DNA of 64,000 nucleotides. Source: Sphingomonas sp. 28-66-16. Its GTDB lineage: Bacteria; Pseudomonadota; Alphaproteobacteria; Sphingomonadales; Sphingomonadaceae. The translations under genes were made by a program, and so were the position numbers. The stretch's first letter is position 1. Each line of letters begins with the position of its first letter. Of the stretch, positions 1-8,762 are shown piece after piece. Below the pieces are notes generated by a model. That model worked only from the letters and a program-made list of their open reading frames with translations. It made no database searches and was not told where the DNA came from. The DNA lies in the NCBI GenBank assembly GCA_002281485.1, contig NCGF01000015.1:1-64000 (forward strand), given 5' to 3'.

Positions 1-339
1 ATCATAATCATGATCGTCGATGTTCGGACGCATCTTGATCTCCTTGATCTCCTGCGTCTTCTGGCTCTTGCGGGCGAGGTTGGCCTTTTTCTGGGCCTCG
101 TACTTGAACTTGCCGACGTCGAGGAACTTGGCGACGGGCGGATCGGCGTTGGGCGACACTTCGACAAGGTCGAGGCCGACGGCCTGCGCCTGCTCCATCG
201 CTTCGCGGGTGTACATCACACCCAGATTTTCGCCGTCCTGATCGATCACGCGCACCTTGGGCGAGACGATGAATTCATTGAAGCGCGGACCGTTGATCGG
301 CGGGGGCGCGAGCGGGCGCCGGGTCATGGGAGGACGTAT
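1..339 (-). CDS. infC: Translation initiation factor IF-3 (N-terminal part; 3' end outside window)
   Basis: IF-3 binds the 30S subunit and checks start-codon and initiator-tRNA selection. The visible 113 codons contain the typical IF-3 N-domain, with [36 protein letters not shown] and the linker start [20 protein letters not shown]. The C-terminal domain is cut off by the window edge; full-length IF-3 is usually about 170-180 residues. The first in-frame ATG (327) has no ribosome-binding site. Four codons upstream an ATA (339..337) lies 8 nt behind a perfect AGGAG, so I place the start there. Non-AUG starts (AUU, AUC, AUA) are a known hallmark of infC and underlie its autoregulation. The gene lies 74 nt after thrS, the usual thrS-infC order. 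Confidence 0.93.
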   Translation of the reverse strand, partial: MRPPMTRRPLAPPPINGPRFNEFIVSPKVRVIDQDGENLGVMYTREAMEQAQAVGLDLVEVSPNADPPVAKFLDVGKFKYEAQKKANLARKSQKTQEIKEIKMRPNIDDHDYD

Positions 340-347
340 GGGTAAAG

Positions 348-352
348 CTCCT
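348..352 (-). promoter_or_regulatory. Ribosome-binding site that decides the infC start (AGGAG before ATA)
   Basis: AGGAG on the minus strand is followed by 8 nt (CTTTACCC) and then ATA. The downstream ATG is preceded by CCTCCC, which is anti-SD-like and cannot serve as a Shine-Dalgarno sequence. Confidence 0.7.
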
Positions 353-413
353 GTAGTTGTAAGAGGTCCATATAGGCATTTTTACGCCGATGCGAAAGAG
401 CGATGCGGCGCGA

Positions 414-2414
414 TCAGCGAAGATCAGGCGGCGTTGCATCCCTGACGAGGTGCGCCACCAGGTCGTCGAGCGCCACGATCTGCTGCCGATCGCTGCCGAG
501 TTGGCGTAGCGCGACGGTGCCTTCCTCGCTCTCGCGCTTGCCGACGACGAGCAGGTTGGGGACTTTCGCCAGCGAATGTTCGCGCACCTTGTAGTTGATC
601 TTCTCGTTGCGCAGATCGGTTTCGACGCGGATACCCGCCGCCGCCAGCTTGGCCGCCACGACATGCGCATAATCGTCGGCATCCGACACGATCGTCGCCA
701 CCACCGCCTGCACCGGGGCGAGCCAGAGCGGGAATTTGCCGGCATAATGTTCGATCAAAATGCCGATGAAGCGCTCGAAGGTGCCAAGGATCGCCCGGTG
801 GAGCATGATCGGGCGGTGGCGCTCGCCGTCCGCGCCGACATAGCTCGCGTCGAGCCGTTCGGGCAGCACGGTATCGGTCTGGATCGTGCCGACCTGCCAG
901 GTCCGCCCGATTGCATCGGTTAGGTGAAACTCGAGTTTCGGCGCATAGAAGGCGCCCTCGCCCGGCAGTTCTTCCCAGCCATAGTCCGGCGTATCACGCC
1001 CGCTTGCCTTCACCGCATCGCGCAGCGATTGTTCGGACCAGTCCCACATGTCCTCGCTGCCGAAACGCTTGTCGGGGCGCAGCGCCAGCTTGATCGCATA
1101 GTTGTCGAAGCCGAGATCGCGATAGACCGAATCGAGCAGATCGCAGAACGCCTTCACTTCCTCGATCAGCTGGTCCTCGCGCACGAAGATATGCGCGTCG
1201 TCCTGCGTGAATTGCCGCACGCGCATGATGCCGTGGAGCGCACCGTGCGGCTCGTTCCTGTGGCAACAACCGAATTCGGCCATGCGGATCGGCAGGTCGC
1301 GATAGGATTTGATGCCCTGTTTGAAGACGAGGATATGCGCCGGGCAGTTCATCGGCTTCAATGCCATCATGTCGCCCTTGCCATGCAGCACCGGGCCTTC
1401 GCCCTCGGCATTGGGCACTTCGTCGGGCACGGCGAACATGTTTTCGCTATATTTGCCCCAATGGCCCGAGCGTTCCCATTGGCGCACATCCATCAGCTGC
1501 GGGGTCTTGATCTCGGCATAGCCCGCCGCGTCGAGCCGGCGGCGCATATAGGCCTCCAGCTGGCGCCACAGGATGAAGCCCTTGGGGTGCCAGAAGACCG
1601 AGCCTTGCGCTTCGCTTTGCAGGTGGAACAGGTCCATTTCCTGGCCGATGCGGCGGTGATCGCGCTTGGCGGCCTCCTCCAGCCGCGTCATATGCTCGGC
1701 CAGCTGCTTCTTGTTGAGCCAGCCGGTGCCGTAGATGCGTGAGAGCTGCGGGTTGTTCTGGTCGCCGCGCCAATAGGCCCCCGAGACGCGCGTCAACTTG
1801 AAGGCATCGGGATCGAGCTTGCCCGTCGAGGCGAGATGCGGCCCCCGGCACATATCGAGCCAGTCCTCGCCCGACCAATAGACCGTCAGCGGCTCGTCGC
1901 CCGGCAATTCGGCGGCCCATTCGGCCTTGAAGGTCTCGCCCTGCTGCTTCCAGCGGCTGATCAGCGTCGCGCGGTCCCAAACTTCGCGGCGCAGCGGCTT
2001 GTCGGCGCGGATGATCGCGCGCATCGCCTCCTCGATCGCGGGCAGGTCGTCGTCGGTGAACGGGCCATGCTCAGCCGTCGGCGCGAAGTCATAATAAAAG
2101 CCGTCGTCGGTCGACGGGCCGAAGGTGATCTGCGTCCCCGGAAACAGTTGTTGCACCGCTTCGGCGAGCACATGCGCGAAATCGTGTCGCGCCATTTCCA
2201 GCGCGTCCTTCTCGTCACGGTTGGTCACCAGCGCGAGCGTCGCACTCCCCTCGAACGGCCGCGTGATATCGCGCAGTTCGCCATCGACCCGCGCGCCGAT
2301 CGCGGCCTTGGCGAGGCCGGGGCCGATCGCCGCGGCAATATCGGCCGGGGTGGTGCCGGGCGCGACCTCTCGGACCGAGCCGTCGGGGAGGGTGATCGCA
2401 TAAAAATCGTTCAT
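414..2414 (-). CDS. thrS: Threonyl-tRNA synthetase
   Basis: Class II aminoacyl-tRNA synthetase that charges tRNA(Thr). It has 666 residues, normal for the family. In order: an N-terminal TGS domain (about 1-65), an editing domain with the HxxxH signature ([10 protein letters not shown], about 77-86), the catalytic core with [10 protein letters not shown] (zinc-ligand Cys), FTQDDAHIF (zinc-ligand His) and [13 protein letters not shown] (His), and a C-terminal anticodon-binding domain beginning around PLWLAPVQ. The start at 2414 ([10 protein letters not shown]) has AGGA 6 nt upstream. The open frame runs further upstream, but that part overlaps the attenuator and is not protein-like. It is the first structural gene of thrS-infC and sits behind a threonine-rich leader peptide, so its transcription is probably controlled by charged tRNA(Thr). 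Confidence 0.97.
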   Translation of the reverse strand: MNDFYAITLPDGSVREVAPGTTPADIAAAIGPGLAKAAIGARVDGELRDITRPFEGSATLALVTNRDEKDALEMARHDFAHVLAEAVQQLFPGTQITFGPSTDDGFYYDFAPTAEHGPFTDDDLPAIEEAMRAIIRADKPLRREVWDRATLISRWKQQGETFKAEWAAELPGDEPLTVYWSGEDWLDMCRGPHLASTGKLDPDAFKLTRVSGAYWRGDQNNPQLSRIYGTGWLNKKQLAEHMTRLEEAAKRDHRRIGQEMDLFHLQSEAQGSVFWHPKGFILWRQLEAYMRRRLDAAGYAEIKTPQLMDVRQWERSGHWGKYSENMFAVPDEVPNAEGEGPVLHGKGDMMALKPMNCPAHILVFKQGIKSYRDLPIRMAEFGCCHRNEPHGALHGIMRVRQFTQDDAHIFVREDQLIEEVKAFCDLLDSVYRDLGFDNYAIKLALRPDKRFGSEDMWDWSEQSLRDAVKASGRDTPDYGWEELPGEGAFYAPKLEFHLTDAIGRTWQVGTIQTDTVLPERLDASYVGADGERHRPIMLHRAILGTFERFIGILIEHYAGKFPLWLAPVQAVVATIVSDADDYAHVVAAKLAAAGIRVETDLRNEKINYKVREHSLAKVPNLLVVGKRESEEGTVALRQLGSDRQQIVALDDLVAHLVRDATPPDLR

Positions 2415-2484
2415 GATCGTTCCTGTCGCATGGGCGCGCTTATGCATAAAGGGGCGGCCGGGGAAAGAGCGGAACGAAGTAGTG

Positions 2485-2541
2485 GACGCCAGCCCCCCGT
2501 TCCCGGGCGGAGCCTGAAGCGCCAGCGTCAACCGGTGACGC
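2485..2541 (-). promoter_or_regulatory. Putative threonine attenuator: antiterminator and terminator hairpins
   Basis: On the minus strand, GCGTCA (2541..2536) pairs perfectly with TGACGC (2530..2525) across a 5-nt loop. The second arm overlaps GACGCTGGC (2529..2521), which can instead pair with GCTGGCGTC (2493..2485; 9 bp including two G-U pairs) around an inner CCCG-GGAA-CGGG stem. The two folds exclude each other. The stop codon of the leader peptide lies inside the switch. There is no clean U-run after the larger hairpin; only TTCGTT and CTCTTT follow, so termination efficiency is uncertain. Confidence 0.6.
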
Positions 2542-2608
2542 GTAACCCCAAGCCCCCAGGGACAGCCCGGGTGGTGGTAGTCGTGGTTAAGGGAGAAGGA
2601 TTGGTCAT
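2528..2608 (-). CDS. Threonine leader peptide (26 aa) upstream of thrS
   Basis: A 27-codon frame on the minus strand starts ATG ACC AAT and holds six consecutive threonine codons at positions 8-13 (ACC ACG ACT ACC ACC ACC), plus Thr2 and Thr25. It ends at TGA 2530..2528. Such a run is the hallmark of attenuation leader peptides. There is no Shine-Dalgarno sequence, and the ATG lies only 7 nt after a good -10 box, so the transcript probably begins at or next to the ATG (leaderless). This resembles the leaderless trpL of Sinorhizobium. The peptide itself probably has no other job than sensing Thr-tRNA(Thr) supply. Confidence 0.75.
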   Translation of the reverse strand: MTNPSPLTTTTTTRAVPGGLGLRVTG

Positions 2609-2615
2609 CGCCAAC

Positions 2616-2644
2616 AATCTAGGTCGGTCGGCTTAACGGCACAA
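2616..2644 (-). promoter_or_regulatory. Putative sigma-70-type promoter of the thrS leader
   Basis: On the minus strand TTGTGC (2644..2639) and TAGATT (2621..2616) are separated by exactly 17 nt. The expected transcription start, about 7 nt after the -10 box, falls at the ATG of the threonine leader peptide (2608). Confidence 0.5.
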
Positions 2645-2741
2645 GTCACCTCAAGCGGCGCCCCCGCCTCTTCCAACCCATTGTGTTGCCGGCGGGCCCC
2701 GGCTTACCCTGTCGCATCGTCAACGTCACGGGAGTCGCCGC

Positions 2742-3590
2742 ATGCTCGACCTGACCCGCCCCGAGGGCACCGAACCGCAGGATTTCCACGTCACCCGGCG
2801 CACCGCCACGAGCATGTTCTTCGTCGGCTATGCGCTCGCCGCCGTCGCCGCCGACGCCAAGCCGGTGACGACGCCCGCCGACGGGCTGATCATCGAGGAA
2901 GTGCTGATCCCCAACGGCGCGACCAACCCGCTGCCCGCCTATGTCGCGCGGCCCAAGACGCCAGGCAAGCATCCGTGCGTGATCGTCGTCAACGAGATTT
3001 TCGGGGTGCACGACTATATCAAGGACATCTGCCGCCGCTTCGCCGCGCTCGGCTATGTCGCGGTCGCGCCGCAGTTCTTCTACCGTTCGGGCGTCGATCT
3101 GCCCGCGCTGACCGACTTCGCCGAGATCCGCAAGGTCGTGGCGCAGGCCGGCCCCGATCAGGTCGACGGCGACGTCAAGGCGACCTCGGCATGGCTCAAG
3201 GCGGCCAAGTTCGCGAACGGCAGCAAGATCGGCATCACCGGGTTCTGCTGGGGCGGCGCGGTCGTCTGGCGGGCGGCGATGGTCGATCCCGATATCAAGG
3301 CAGGGGTCGCGTGGTACGGCGCGCTCAAGTCGTTGATCCCGCGCGCGATCGAGCTGCACGTGCCGGTGCTCGGGCTGTACGGCGCGCTCGATCAGGGCAT
3401 CCCGCAGACCGATGTCGAGGCGATGCGCGCCGCGCTCAAAGCGAACGCCAAGACGGGATCGCAGATCATCGTCTATCCCGATGCCCAGCACGGCTTCCAC
3501 GCCGATTACCGGCCGAGCTACAACGAGGCCGACGCCAAAGACGGCTGGGTCCGGATGCTCGCCCATTTCAAGGCCAACGGCGTGGCCTGA
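2742..3590 (+). CDS. Dienelactone hydrolase family protein
   Basis: Alpha/beta hydrolase of the dienelactone hydrolase (carboxymethylenebutenolidase-like) family, 282 residues. The Cys nucleophile is seen in GFCWGGAVVWR, the acid in LYGALDQGIP and the His in PDAQHGFHADY, giving the usual Cys-Asp-His triad. EIFGVHDYIKDICRRFAALG is the conserved oxyanion region. The N-terminus carries TRR followed by a hydrophobic stretch ending AAVAADA, which could be a Tat-type export signal, though the hydrophobic core is weak. GGGAG 7 nt upstream supports the ATG. It is divergent from the thrS leader. The real substrate is unknown; members act on many esters and lactones, and no aromatic-degradation genes lie nearby. 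Confidence 0.85.
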   Translation: MLDLTRPEGTEPQDFHVTRRTATSMFFVGYALAAVAADAKPVTTPADGLIIEEVLIPNGATNPLPAYVARPKTPGKHPCVIVVNEIFGVHDYIKDICRRFAALGYVAVAPQFFYRSGVDLPALTDFAEIRKVVAQAGPDQVDGDVKATSAWLKAAKFANGSKIGITGFCWGGAVVWRAAMVDPDIKAGVAWYGALKSLIPRAIELHVPVLGLYGALDQGIPQTDVEAMRAALKANAKTGSQIIVYPDAQHGFHADYRPSYNEADAKDGWVRMLAHFKANGVA

Positions 3591-3637
3591 GCCCCGGCGC
3601 TGCCCCGATCCACCTCGGCGCAGCGCCATCGATCAGC

Positions 3638-4918
3638 TCACCGAACCCGTTCGCCGCCCTTGATCACCGCGCTCGGATGTTCGAGCAGGCGGATATTGGC
3701 GAGCGGATCGCCCTTCACCGCGACGATATCGGCGTAGCGCCCAACCGCGATCGTGCCGACGTCGCCGGGGCGCCCCAGCGCTTCGGCGGCATTGCTCGTG
3801 GCGGCGCGGATCGCGTCGATCGCGGGCATCCCCCATTCGACCATCTTGGCGAATTGCAGCGCATTCTGCCCGGCCGGAAAGACGCCGCCATTGTCGGTCC
3901 CGAACACCATCTTCACCCCGGCCCTATAGGCATCGCGAAAGGTCTCGCGCTGCTTGCGGCCGATCTGGCGTTCCTTTTCGAGGCTTTCGGGGAACACGCC
4001 GTTCTTGGCGCCCTCGGCGAGGATATAATCGTCGTCATAGATATCCATCGAGAACCACGCGCCATGTTCCTTGGCGAGCCTGAAGCTCTCGGCATCAGCG
4101 AGGCTGGCATGCTCGATCGTGTCGATCCCGGCGCGCAGCGCATCGTTGATGCCGGCGGTGCCATGGGCGTGCGCGGCGACGCGCAGGCCGAGCATATGCG
4201 CCTCGTCGGCGACCGCCTTGAGCTCGTCGAAGGTCATCTGCTGCGCGCCCGCGACGTCGGACTTCGACAGCACCCCGCCGGTCGCGCACACCTTGATCAC
4301 CTCGGCACCATATTTGCGCACCGTCCGCACGAGCTTGCGATAGCCCTCGGGGCTGTCGGCGACCGAGGGATTGGGCAACACGCCAAAGCTCGGCGGCAGC
4401 CCTTCGCTGCCGTCGCAATGCCCCCCGGTCGCGCCGAGCGCGTAGGTCGCGGGCACGATACGCGGGCCGGGAATGACACCGCGCTCGACCGCCTGCTTGA
4501 GGCCGACATCGTCATAATCGGGCGAGCCGACATTGCGCACGGTGGTGAAGCCGGCATCGAGCATCGCCTTGGCGTTGGCGACGCCGACCGCCTGCCAGAA
4601 GCTGTCGGTATAGTCGAGGCTGCGAAACCCCGACAGCGTCGGATCGCCGTTGAGATGGACGTGCATGTCGATCAGCCCGGGCAGGATCGTCTGGCCCGGC
4701 AGGTCGATCCGCGTCGCATTGGGCGGGATCACCGGGCGGGCGCCGCCGCGCGTGACGATCGACGCGATCCGCCCGTCAGTGACGACCACCACCGGCTCGT
4801 CGAGCGTCTTGCCCGAGACGACGTCGATCATGTGATCGGCGGTGACGACGACGCTCTCGGCGTGCGCAGTGGCGGCCAGCACGAGCGCGCCGGCGGCGGC
4901 GATTAGGTGTTTCAGCAT
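3638..4918 (-). CDS. Secreted metal-dependent amidohydrolase (imidazolonepropionase / dipeptidase-like)
   Basis: Amidohydrolase-superfamily enzyme of 426 residues. A signal peptide ends near ATAHA (residue 20). Metal ligands fit the family: HVH (86 and 88), a probably carboxylated Lys in EVIKVCATGG, His in RVAAHAHG and TIEHAS, and Asp in FGTDNGG. The sequence type matches the group with Xaa-Arg/Lys dipeptidases and carboxypeptidases, so it may trim peptides in the periplasm; this is inference. An ATG three codons upstream (4927) is possible, but only 4918 has GGGGA at proper spacing. It follows the S41 peptidase gene by about 30 nt and is probably the last gene of the pdhC run. Confidence 0.87.
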   Translation of the reverse strand: MLKHLIAAAGALVLAATAHAESVVVTADHMIDVVSGKTLDEPVVVVTDGRIASIVTRGGARPVIPPNATRIDLPGQTILPGLIDMHVHLNGDPTLSGFRSLDYTDSFWQAVGVANAKAMLDAGFTTVRNVGSPDYDDVGLKQAVERGVIPGPRIVPATYALGATGGHCDGSEGLPPSFGVLPNPSVADSPEGYRKLVRTVRKYGAEVIKVCATGGVLSKSDVAGAQQMTFDELKAVADEAHMLGLRVAAHAHGTAGINDALRAGIDTIEHASLADAESFRLAKEHGAWFSMDIYDDDYILAEGAKNGVFPESLEKERQIGRKQRETFRDAYRAGVKMVFGTDNGGVFPAGQNALQFAKMVEWGMPAIDAIRAATSNAAEALGRPGDVGTIAVGRYADIVAVKGDPLANIRLLEHPSAVIKGGERVR

Positions 4919-4949
4919 CAAGTCCATCCCCTGTTGACGTGCGGCGCGA

Positions 4950-6122
4950 TTAAGTGCCCGGGCAAGCGCGCGCGACGAAAGCCGCGCGCGGGATGCCGTC
5001 GGTCGTGGCCAGCCGCTCGGCAGGGAGCTTCACGACCATCCCGCTCGATGGCAAGGCAAAATCATAGACAGCGCCCCTGAGCTGCGCCATCGCCCCGCCG
5101 CAGACCGCAGCGCCGATCGCGCGAAAGCCGATCGCGATCCCCTCGCCCATGCTGCCGGTCCAGCGGCCGACCTCCACGCGTACCTTGCCGGCATGATATT
5201 TGCCCGCGCGCGGCAGCACCTGTTCGATCCACTGTCGCGCGATGCCGGTCTCGCGTTCCTCGGCGGGCAGGCTGTGGACCTGATAGCTGGTCGGCGCCCG
5301 GACGAACCAGCCCATCATCGCCCGTGCCACGCTGGTATTGCCGCCGCTCGGGGTATCGCTCAGGTCGATGATGACGGGATTGTCGGGCGCAATCGTCGCC
5401 ATCGCCGCATCGAACGCCGCGATCGTCGTCGGGTCGCCCAGGCTGTTGTTGATCCTGATCCGGCTGGGCGCCTTGGCGCCGCTCGACACGCTGACCGGCG
5501 GCTGGTCGAGATGGATGGTGTAAAGGCTCGGCAGCGTCACCGTGCGCGCCTGGCCGCCATGCGCCACGGTCAGCACACGCGGCCGGTCGCGCCGGCCGGC
5601 GGCCAGGACGCGGGCGGCGTAATCGGCACGCTCCGGCGTGACGTCCAGCCCGAGCGCTTGCCAGAATCCCGCGACGGCCTGCACGGTTGGCATGTCCGCG
5701 ATCGCCGTTACCCCGTCACCCTTGACGATACCCGCCTCGGCCGCCGGGCTGCCGGATTTCACCGCGTCGACGACATAGCGATCGCCGCGCCGCACGATCC
5801 ACAGATCGGCATAGGTCGGCACGACGGCCCAGCTGTCCTTGAACGAACTCCCGGTGATCGCGTGATGGTCGGCGAGCGAGGCGATCCGGTTCTCGGCATA
5901 ATGGAGCAGGCTGTCGCGGTCATGCACCGCCGCCCGCTCGGCGGCGAGCACGGGCGAGTCGGGCAATCGACCGCCCGGCCAGTGATCCTGATAGGCATAA
6001 TTATCGATCACCCGCTGATCGAGCGCCCGGGCGTCGGCGGCATAATCGATTGCCGATGCGGGGACCTGCGCCTGCGCTGCCGCGGCGCCGGCCAGCAACC
6101 CCAGCAGCCACACCGTTTTCAT
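4950..6122 (-). CDS. Secreted S41-family (tail-specific/C-terminal processing) peptidase
   Basis: 390 residues with a clear signal peptide (MKTVWLLGLLAGAAAAQAQ). A PDZ-like segment follows (VDAVKSGSPAAEAGIVKGDGV). The catalytic S41 half has INNSLGD, VIIDLSDTPSGGNTSVA and the nucleophile region WTGSMGEGIAIGF, where Ser precedes MGEG. I could not identify a convincing catalytic Lys, so a variant dyad or a substrate-binding relative is possible. The ATG overlaps the lpdA stop as ATGA (6122..6119), indicating translational coupling. Its role next to pyruvate dehydrogenase genes is unclear. Confidence 0.85.
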   Translation of the reverse strand: MKTVWLLGLLAGAAAAQAQVPASAIDYAADARALDQRVIDNYAYQDHWPGGRLPDSPVLAAERAAVHDRDSLLHYAENRIASLADHHAITGSSFKDSWAVVPTYADLWIVRRGDRYVVDAVKSGSPAAEAGIVKGDGVTAIADMPTVQAVAGFWQALGLDVTPERADYAARVLAAGRRDRPRVLTVAHGGQARTVTLPSLYTIHLDQPPVSVSSGAKAPSRIRINNSLGDPTTIAAFDAAMATIAPDNPVIIDLSDTPSGGNTSVARAMMGWFVRAPTSYQVHSLPAEERETGIARQWIEQVLPRAGKYHAGKVRVEVGRWTGSMGEGIAIGFRAIGAAVCGGAMAQLRGAVYDFALPSSGMVVKLPAERLATTDGIPRAAFVARACPGT

Positions 6123-7516
6123 ATGTGCAGCGCGCGCCCATAGGCCGCGAGCACGCTCTCGTGCATCATTTCGGAGAGGGTCGGATGCGGGAAGACGCTT
6201 TCCATGAATTCGGCTTCGGTCAGTTCGCCGGTCTTGCCGATCGTATAGCCCTGGATCAGCTCGGTCACTTCCGCGCCGATCATGTGCGCGCCGAGCAATT
6301 CGCCGGTCTTGGCGTCGAAAACCGTTTTGATGAAGCCTTCCGCCTCGCCCAGCGCGATCGCCTTGCCGTTGCCGATGAAGGGGAAATTGCCGACCTTGAC
6401 CGCATAGCCCGCTTCCTTCGCCTTGGCCTCGGTCAGCCCGACGCTGGCGATCTGCGGGTGGCAATAGGTGCAGCCGGGGATGTTCTTGGGGTCCATCGCG
6501 TGCGGATGGCCCCCCGCAATCGCTTCGGCGGCGATCACGCCCTCATGGCTCGCCTTGTGTGCCAACCAAGGGGGCGCGGTGATGTCGCCGATCGCCCAGA
6601 GACCCGCGACATTCGTGCGGCACATCGGGTCGGTCTTCAAGAAGCCCCGATCTATCGCGACGCCCAAGGCCTCCAGCCCGATATTTTCGGTATTGGGCAC
6701 GATCCCGACCGCGACGATGACATGGCTGAACGCGCTGGAAGCGACCGTGCCGTCTTTCGCCTTGATGCTCGCCGTCACGCCATTCGCGCCGATATCGATC
6801 TTCTCGACGCCAGCGCCGGTCATGATCGTCATGCCCTGCTTCTTGAGCGATTTTTCGAGGAAGGCGGAGATTTCGGCATCCTCGACCGGCACGATCCGGT
6901 CGAGCATTTCGACCACCGTGACCTCGGCGCCCATGTCGTTGTAGAAACTGGCGAACTCGATCCCGATCGCGCCCGATCCGATGACGAGCAGCTTGGTCGG
7001 CATTTCGGGCGGTACCATCGCGTGGCGATAGGTCCAGATCCGCTTCCCGTCGGCCTTGGCAAAGGGCAGGTCGCGGGCGCGGGCACCGGTCGCGACGATA
7101 ATGTTCTTCGCGGTCAGCTCGGTGGTCTTGCCATCCTTGTCGGTGACGGTCAGCGCGTTGGCGGCGGTCAGCTTGCCCTCGCCCATATGCACCGTGATCT
7201 TGTTCTTCTTCATCAGGTGGGTGACGCCCTGATTGAGCTGCTTGGCGACCCCGCGCGAGCGCTTCACCACAGCGGCGATGTCGGCGCTGATGCCCTCGGC
7301 AATCAGCCCGTAATCCTTGGCATGCTGCATGTAGTGATAGATTTCGGCCGATCGCAGCAGCGCCTTGGTCGGGATGCAGCCCCAGTTGAGGCAAATGCCG
7401 CCGAGCAGTTCGCGCTCGACGATCGCGACCTTCAGGCCAAGCTGGCTCGCGCGGATCGCCGCGACATAGCCGCCGGGGCCCGAGCCGAGCACGATGAGGT
7501 CATAGGTATCAGCCAC
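6119..7516 (-). CDS. lpdA: Dihydrolipoyl dehydrogenase (E3)
   Basis: Flavoprotein disulfide reductase that reoxidises dihydrolipoamide in 2-oxoacid dehydrogenase complexes. It has 465 residues, the usual size. FAD motif GSGPGGYVAA at 11-20, redox disulfide GGICLNWGCIPTK (C42/C47), NAD-binding VIGSGAIGIEFASF, and the C-terminal dimer-interface region HPHPTLSEMMHES with the catalytic His and Glu neighbourhood. The start is GTG at 7516, with AGGAG 6 nt upstream; upstream frame residues are not part of the family. It lies in the same run as pdhC (E2), so it most likely serves pyruvate dehydrogenase. Confidence 0.97.
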   Translation of the reverse strand: MADTYDLIVLGSGPGGYVAAIRASQLGLKVAIVERELLGGICLNWGCIPTKALLRSAEIYHYMQHAKDYGLIAEGISADIAAVVKRSRGVAKQLNQGVTHLMKKNKITVHMGEGKLTAANALTVTDKDGKTTELTAKNIIVATGARARDLPFAKADGKRIWTYRHAMVPPEMPTKLLVIGSGAIGIEFASFYNDMGAEVTVVEMLDRIVPVEDAEISAFLEKSLKKQGMTIMTGAGVEKIDIGANGVTASIKAKDGTVASSAFSHVIVAVGIVPNTENIGLEALGVAIDRGFLKTDPMCRTNVAGLWAIGDITAPPWLAHKASHEGVIAAEAIAGGHPHAMDPKNIPGCTYCHPQIASVGLTEAKAKEAGYAVKVGNFPFIGNGKAIALGEAEGFIKTVFDAKTGELLGAHMIGAEVTELIQGYTIGKTGELTEAEFMESVFPHPTLSEMMHESVLAAYGRALHI

Positions 7517-7539
7517 AATAAGCTCCTGGGGAGGGAGGA

Positions 7540-7929
7540 TCAGACAAGAACGTCGCCGATCACGCGCGGCATCCGCCGTTCGTCGATCGCGACAAAGGTG
7601 AAACGCGCCTGGGTGACGAGGCACGACTCCTCGGCATGCCGATCGCGGCGCCAGCTCTGCACCTCGATCGTCATCGACGTGCGGCCGACCCGCGCCAGAT
7701 CGGCATAGACCGAGACTTCGTCACCGACGAAGACCGGTGCGTGGAACTTCATCGCCTCGACCGCGATCGTCACCGCGCGGCCCTTGGCATGGCGCGCCGC
7801 GACCAGCCCGGCGGCCGAATCCATCAGGCTCATCAGCCAGCCGCCGAAAATGTCGCCGTACGCATTGGCGTCGGCGGGCATCGCGGTGACGCGGATCGCC
7901 AGCCGATCGTCGAGGGGCATCGCGCTCAT
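7540..7929 (-). CDS. YciA-like acyl-CoA thioesterase (hotdog fold)
   Basis: 129-residue hotdog-fold thioesterase hydrolysing acyl-CoAs in the cytosol. Family hallmarks are ANAYGDIFGGWLMSLMDSAAG (active-site loop and Asp) and VEAMKFHAPVFVGDEVSVYA. The ATG at 7929 overlaps the stop of the upstream oxidoreductase as ATGA, so it is translationally coupled, and it ends 23 nt before lpdA. A role in relieving acyl- or acetyl-CoA build-up beside pyruvate dehydrogenase is plausible but inferred. Confidence 0.9.
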   Translation of the reverse strand: MSAMPLDDRLAIRVTAMPADANAYGDIFGGWLMSLMDSAAGLVAARHAKGRAVTIAVEAMKFHAPVFVGDEVSVYADLARVGRTSMTIEVQSWRRDRHAEESCLVTQARFTFVAIDERRMPRVIGDVLV

Positions 7930-8543
7930 TCGGCCGACAGCACCCAGGCCATCGTAGCGGGCATCCCATGTGCAAAGGCCTGCGCGATCCACAGCCGTGC
8001 CATCCCCTCGAGCTCGCGCGCATAATCGAGCCCGCCGGCGTCGCGCGCGTCGAACCCGCAATCGACGAGCAAGCCGATGATCGCGGCACGCGCGGCGGCA
8101 TCGTCGGCGGCGACGAACTGCAGCGGGCGCAGCGCCCGATCGGGGGCATCGGCCATCACCCCAGAGCCGACCTGGTTGAGCGCCTTGACGACGATCGCAT
8201 CGGTCTTGGCCTGAAGGATCGCCGCCGCCGACTGATCGGGCGCGATCAGCGGCGCGAGCGCGTTGCGGAAATCATAGGGGTTGATCGGATCGATCAGGAT
8301 CTTGCCCGTGATCGGCCCCATCGCAGCGAGCGCGTCATCGATCGCGTCGAAGCCGATCGCGAGCAGGATGGCGTCGGCCCAACCGGCGGCGTCCGCCATT
8401 GTCTTCAGCGGCACGCCGTGGTCGCTCGCATAGCGGGGGTCGGCGGGATCGCGCACGCCGTACACCGCCTCATGCCCGGATCGTGCGATCACCGGGGCGA
8501 TCGCCGCGCCGACGCGACCCTTGCCGATCACCGCTATCTTCAT
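7926..8543 (-). CDS. NADP-binding oxidoreductase, F420-dependent-reductase-like family
   Basis: 205 residues. An N-terminal Rossmann motif reads MKIAVIGKGRVGAAIAPVIA. Later LIDPINPYDF and VVKALNQVGSGVM match the family of coenzyme-F420-dependent NADP oxidoreductases, which in proteobacteria lacking F420 are NADP(H)-binding proteins of unknown substrate. It overlaps both neighbours by ATGA (8543..8540 and 7929..7926), so it is firmly part of the pdhC run. The function is not known. Confidence 0.8.
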   Translation of the reverse strand: MKIAVIGKGRVGAAIAPVIARSGHEAVYGVRDPADPRYASDHGVPLKTMADAAGWADAILLAIGFDAIDDALAAMGPITGKILIDPINPYDFRNALAPLIAPDQSAAAILQAKTDAIVVKALNQVGSGVMADAPDRALRPLQFVAADDAAARAAIIGLLVDCGFDARDAGGLDYARELEGMARLWIAQAFAHGMPATMAWVLSAE

Positions 8544-8755
8544 TGCCCGTTCGCTCCCTGCTTGCCGGCCTGATCGGCGCGCCAGGCGCCGCGAAGCGGC
8601 TGGATGCCCATCACCACGATCACCGCGATCGCGACATAATCGATGAACCAGATCGTATCGGCGGCGCGCGGCACGGCCCAGGCCGAGAGCGCCGCAATCA
8701 CCAGCGCGGCGACGATGCCGGCGGCGATGTGGAACAGCTCGATCAGGACGCGCAT
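8540..8755 (-). CDS. Small inner-membrane protein, unknown function
   Basis: 71 residues with two predicted membrane segments (about 5-24, LIELFHIAAGIVAALVIAAL, and about 33-50) and a short basic C-terminal tail. It begins 7 nt after the pdhC stop and ends in an ATGA overlap with the next gene. I do not recognise the family; its position suggests coregulation with the E2 gene. Confidence 0.7.
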   Translation of the reverse strand: MRVLIELFHIAAGIVAALVIAALSAWAVPRAADTIWFIDYVAIAVIVVMGIQPLRGAWRADQAGKQGANGQ

Positions 8756-8762
8756 GCTGCCG

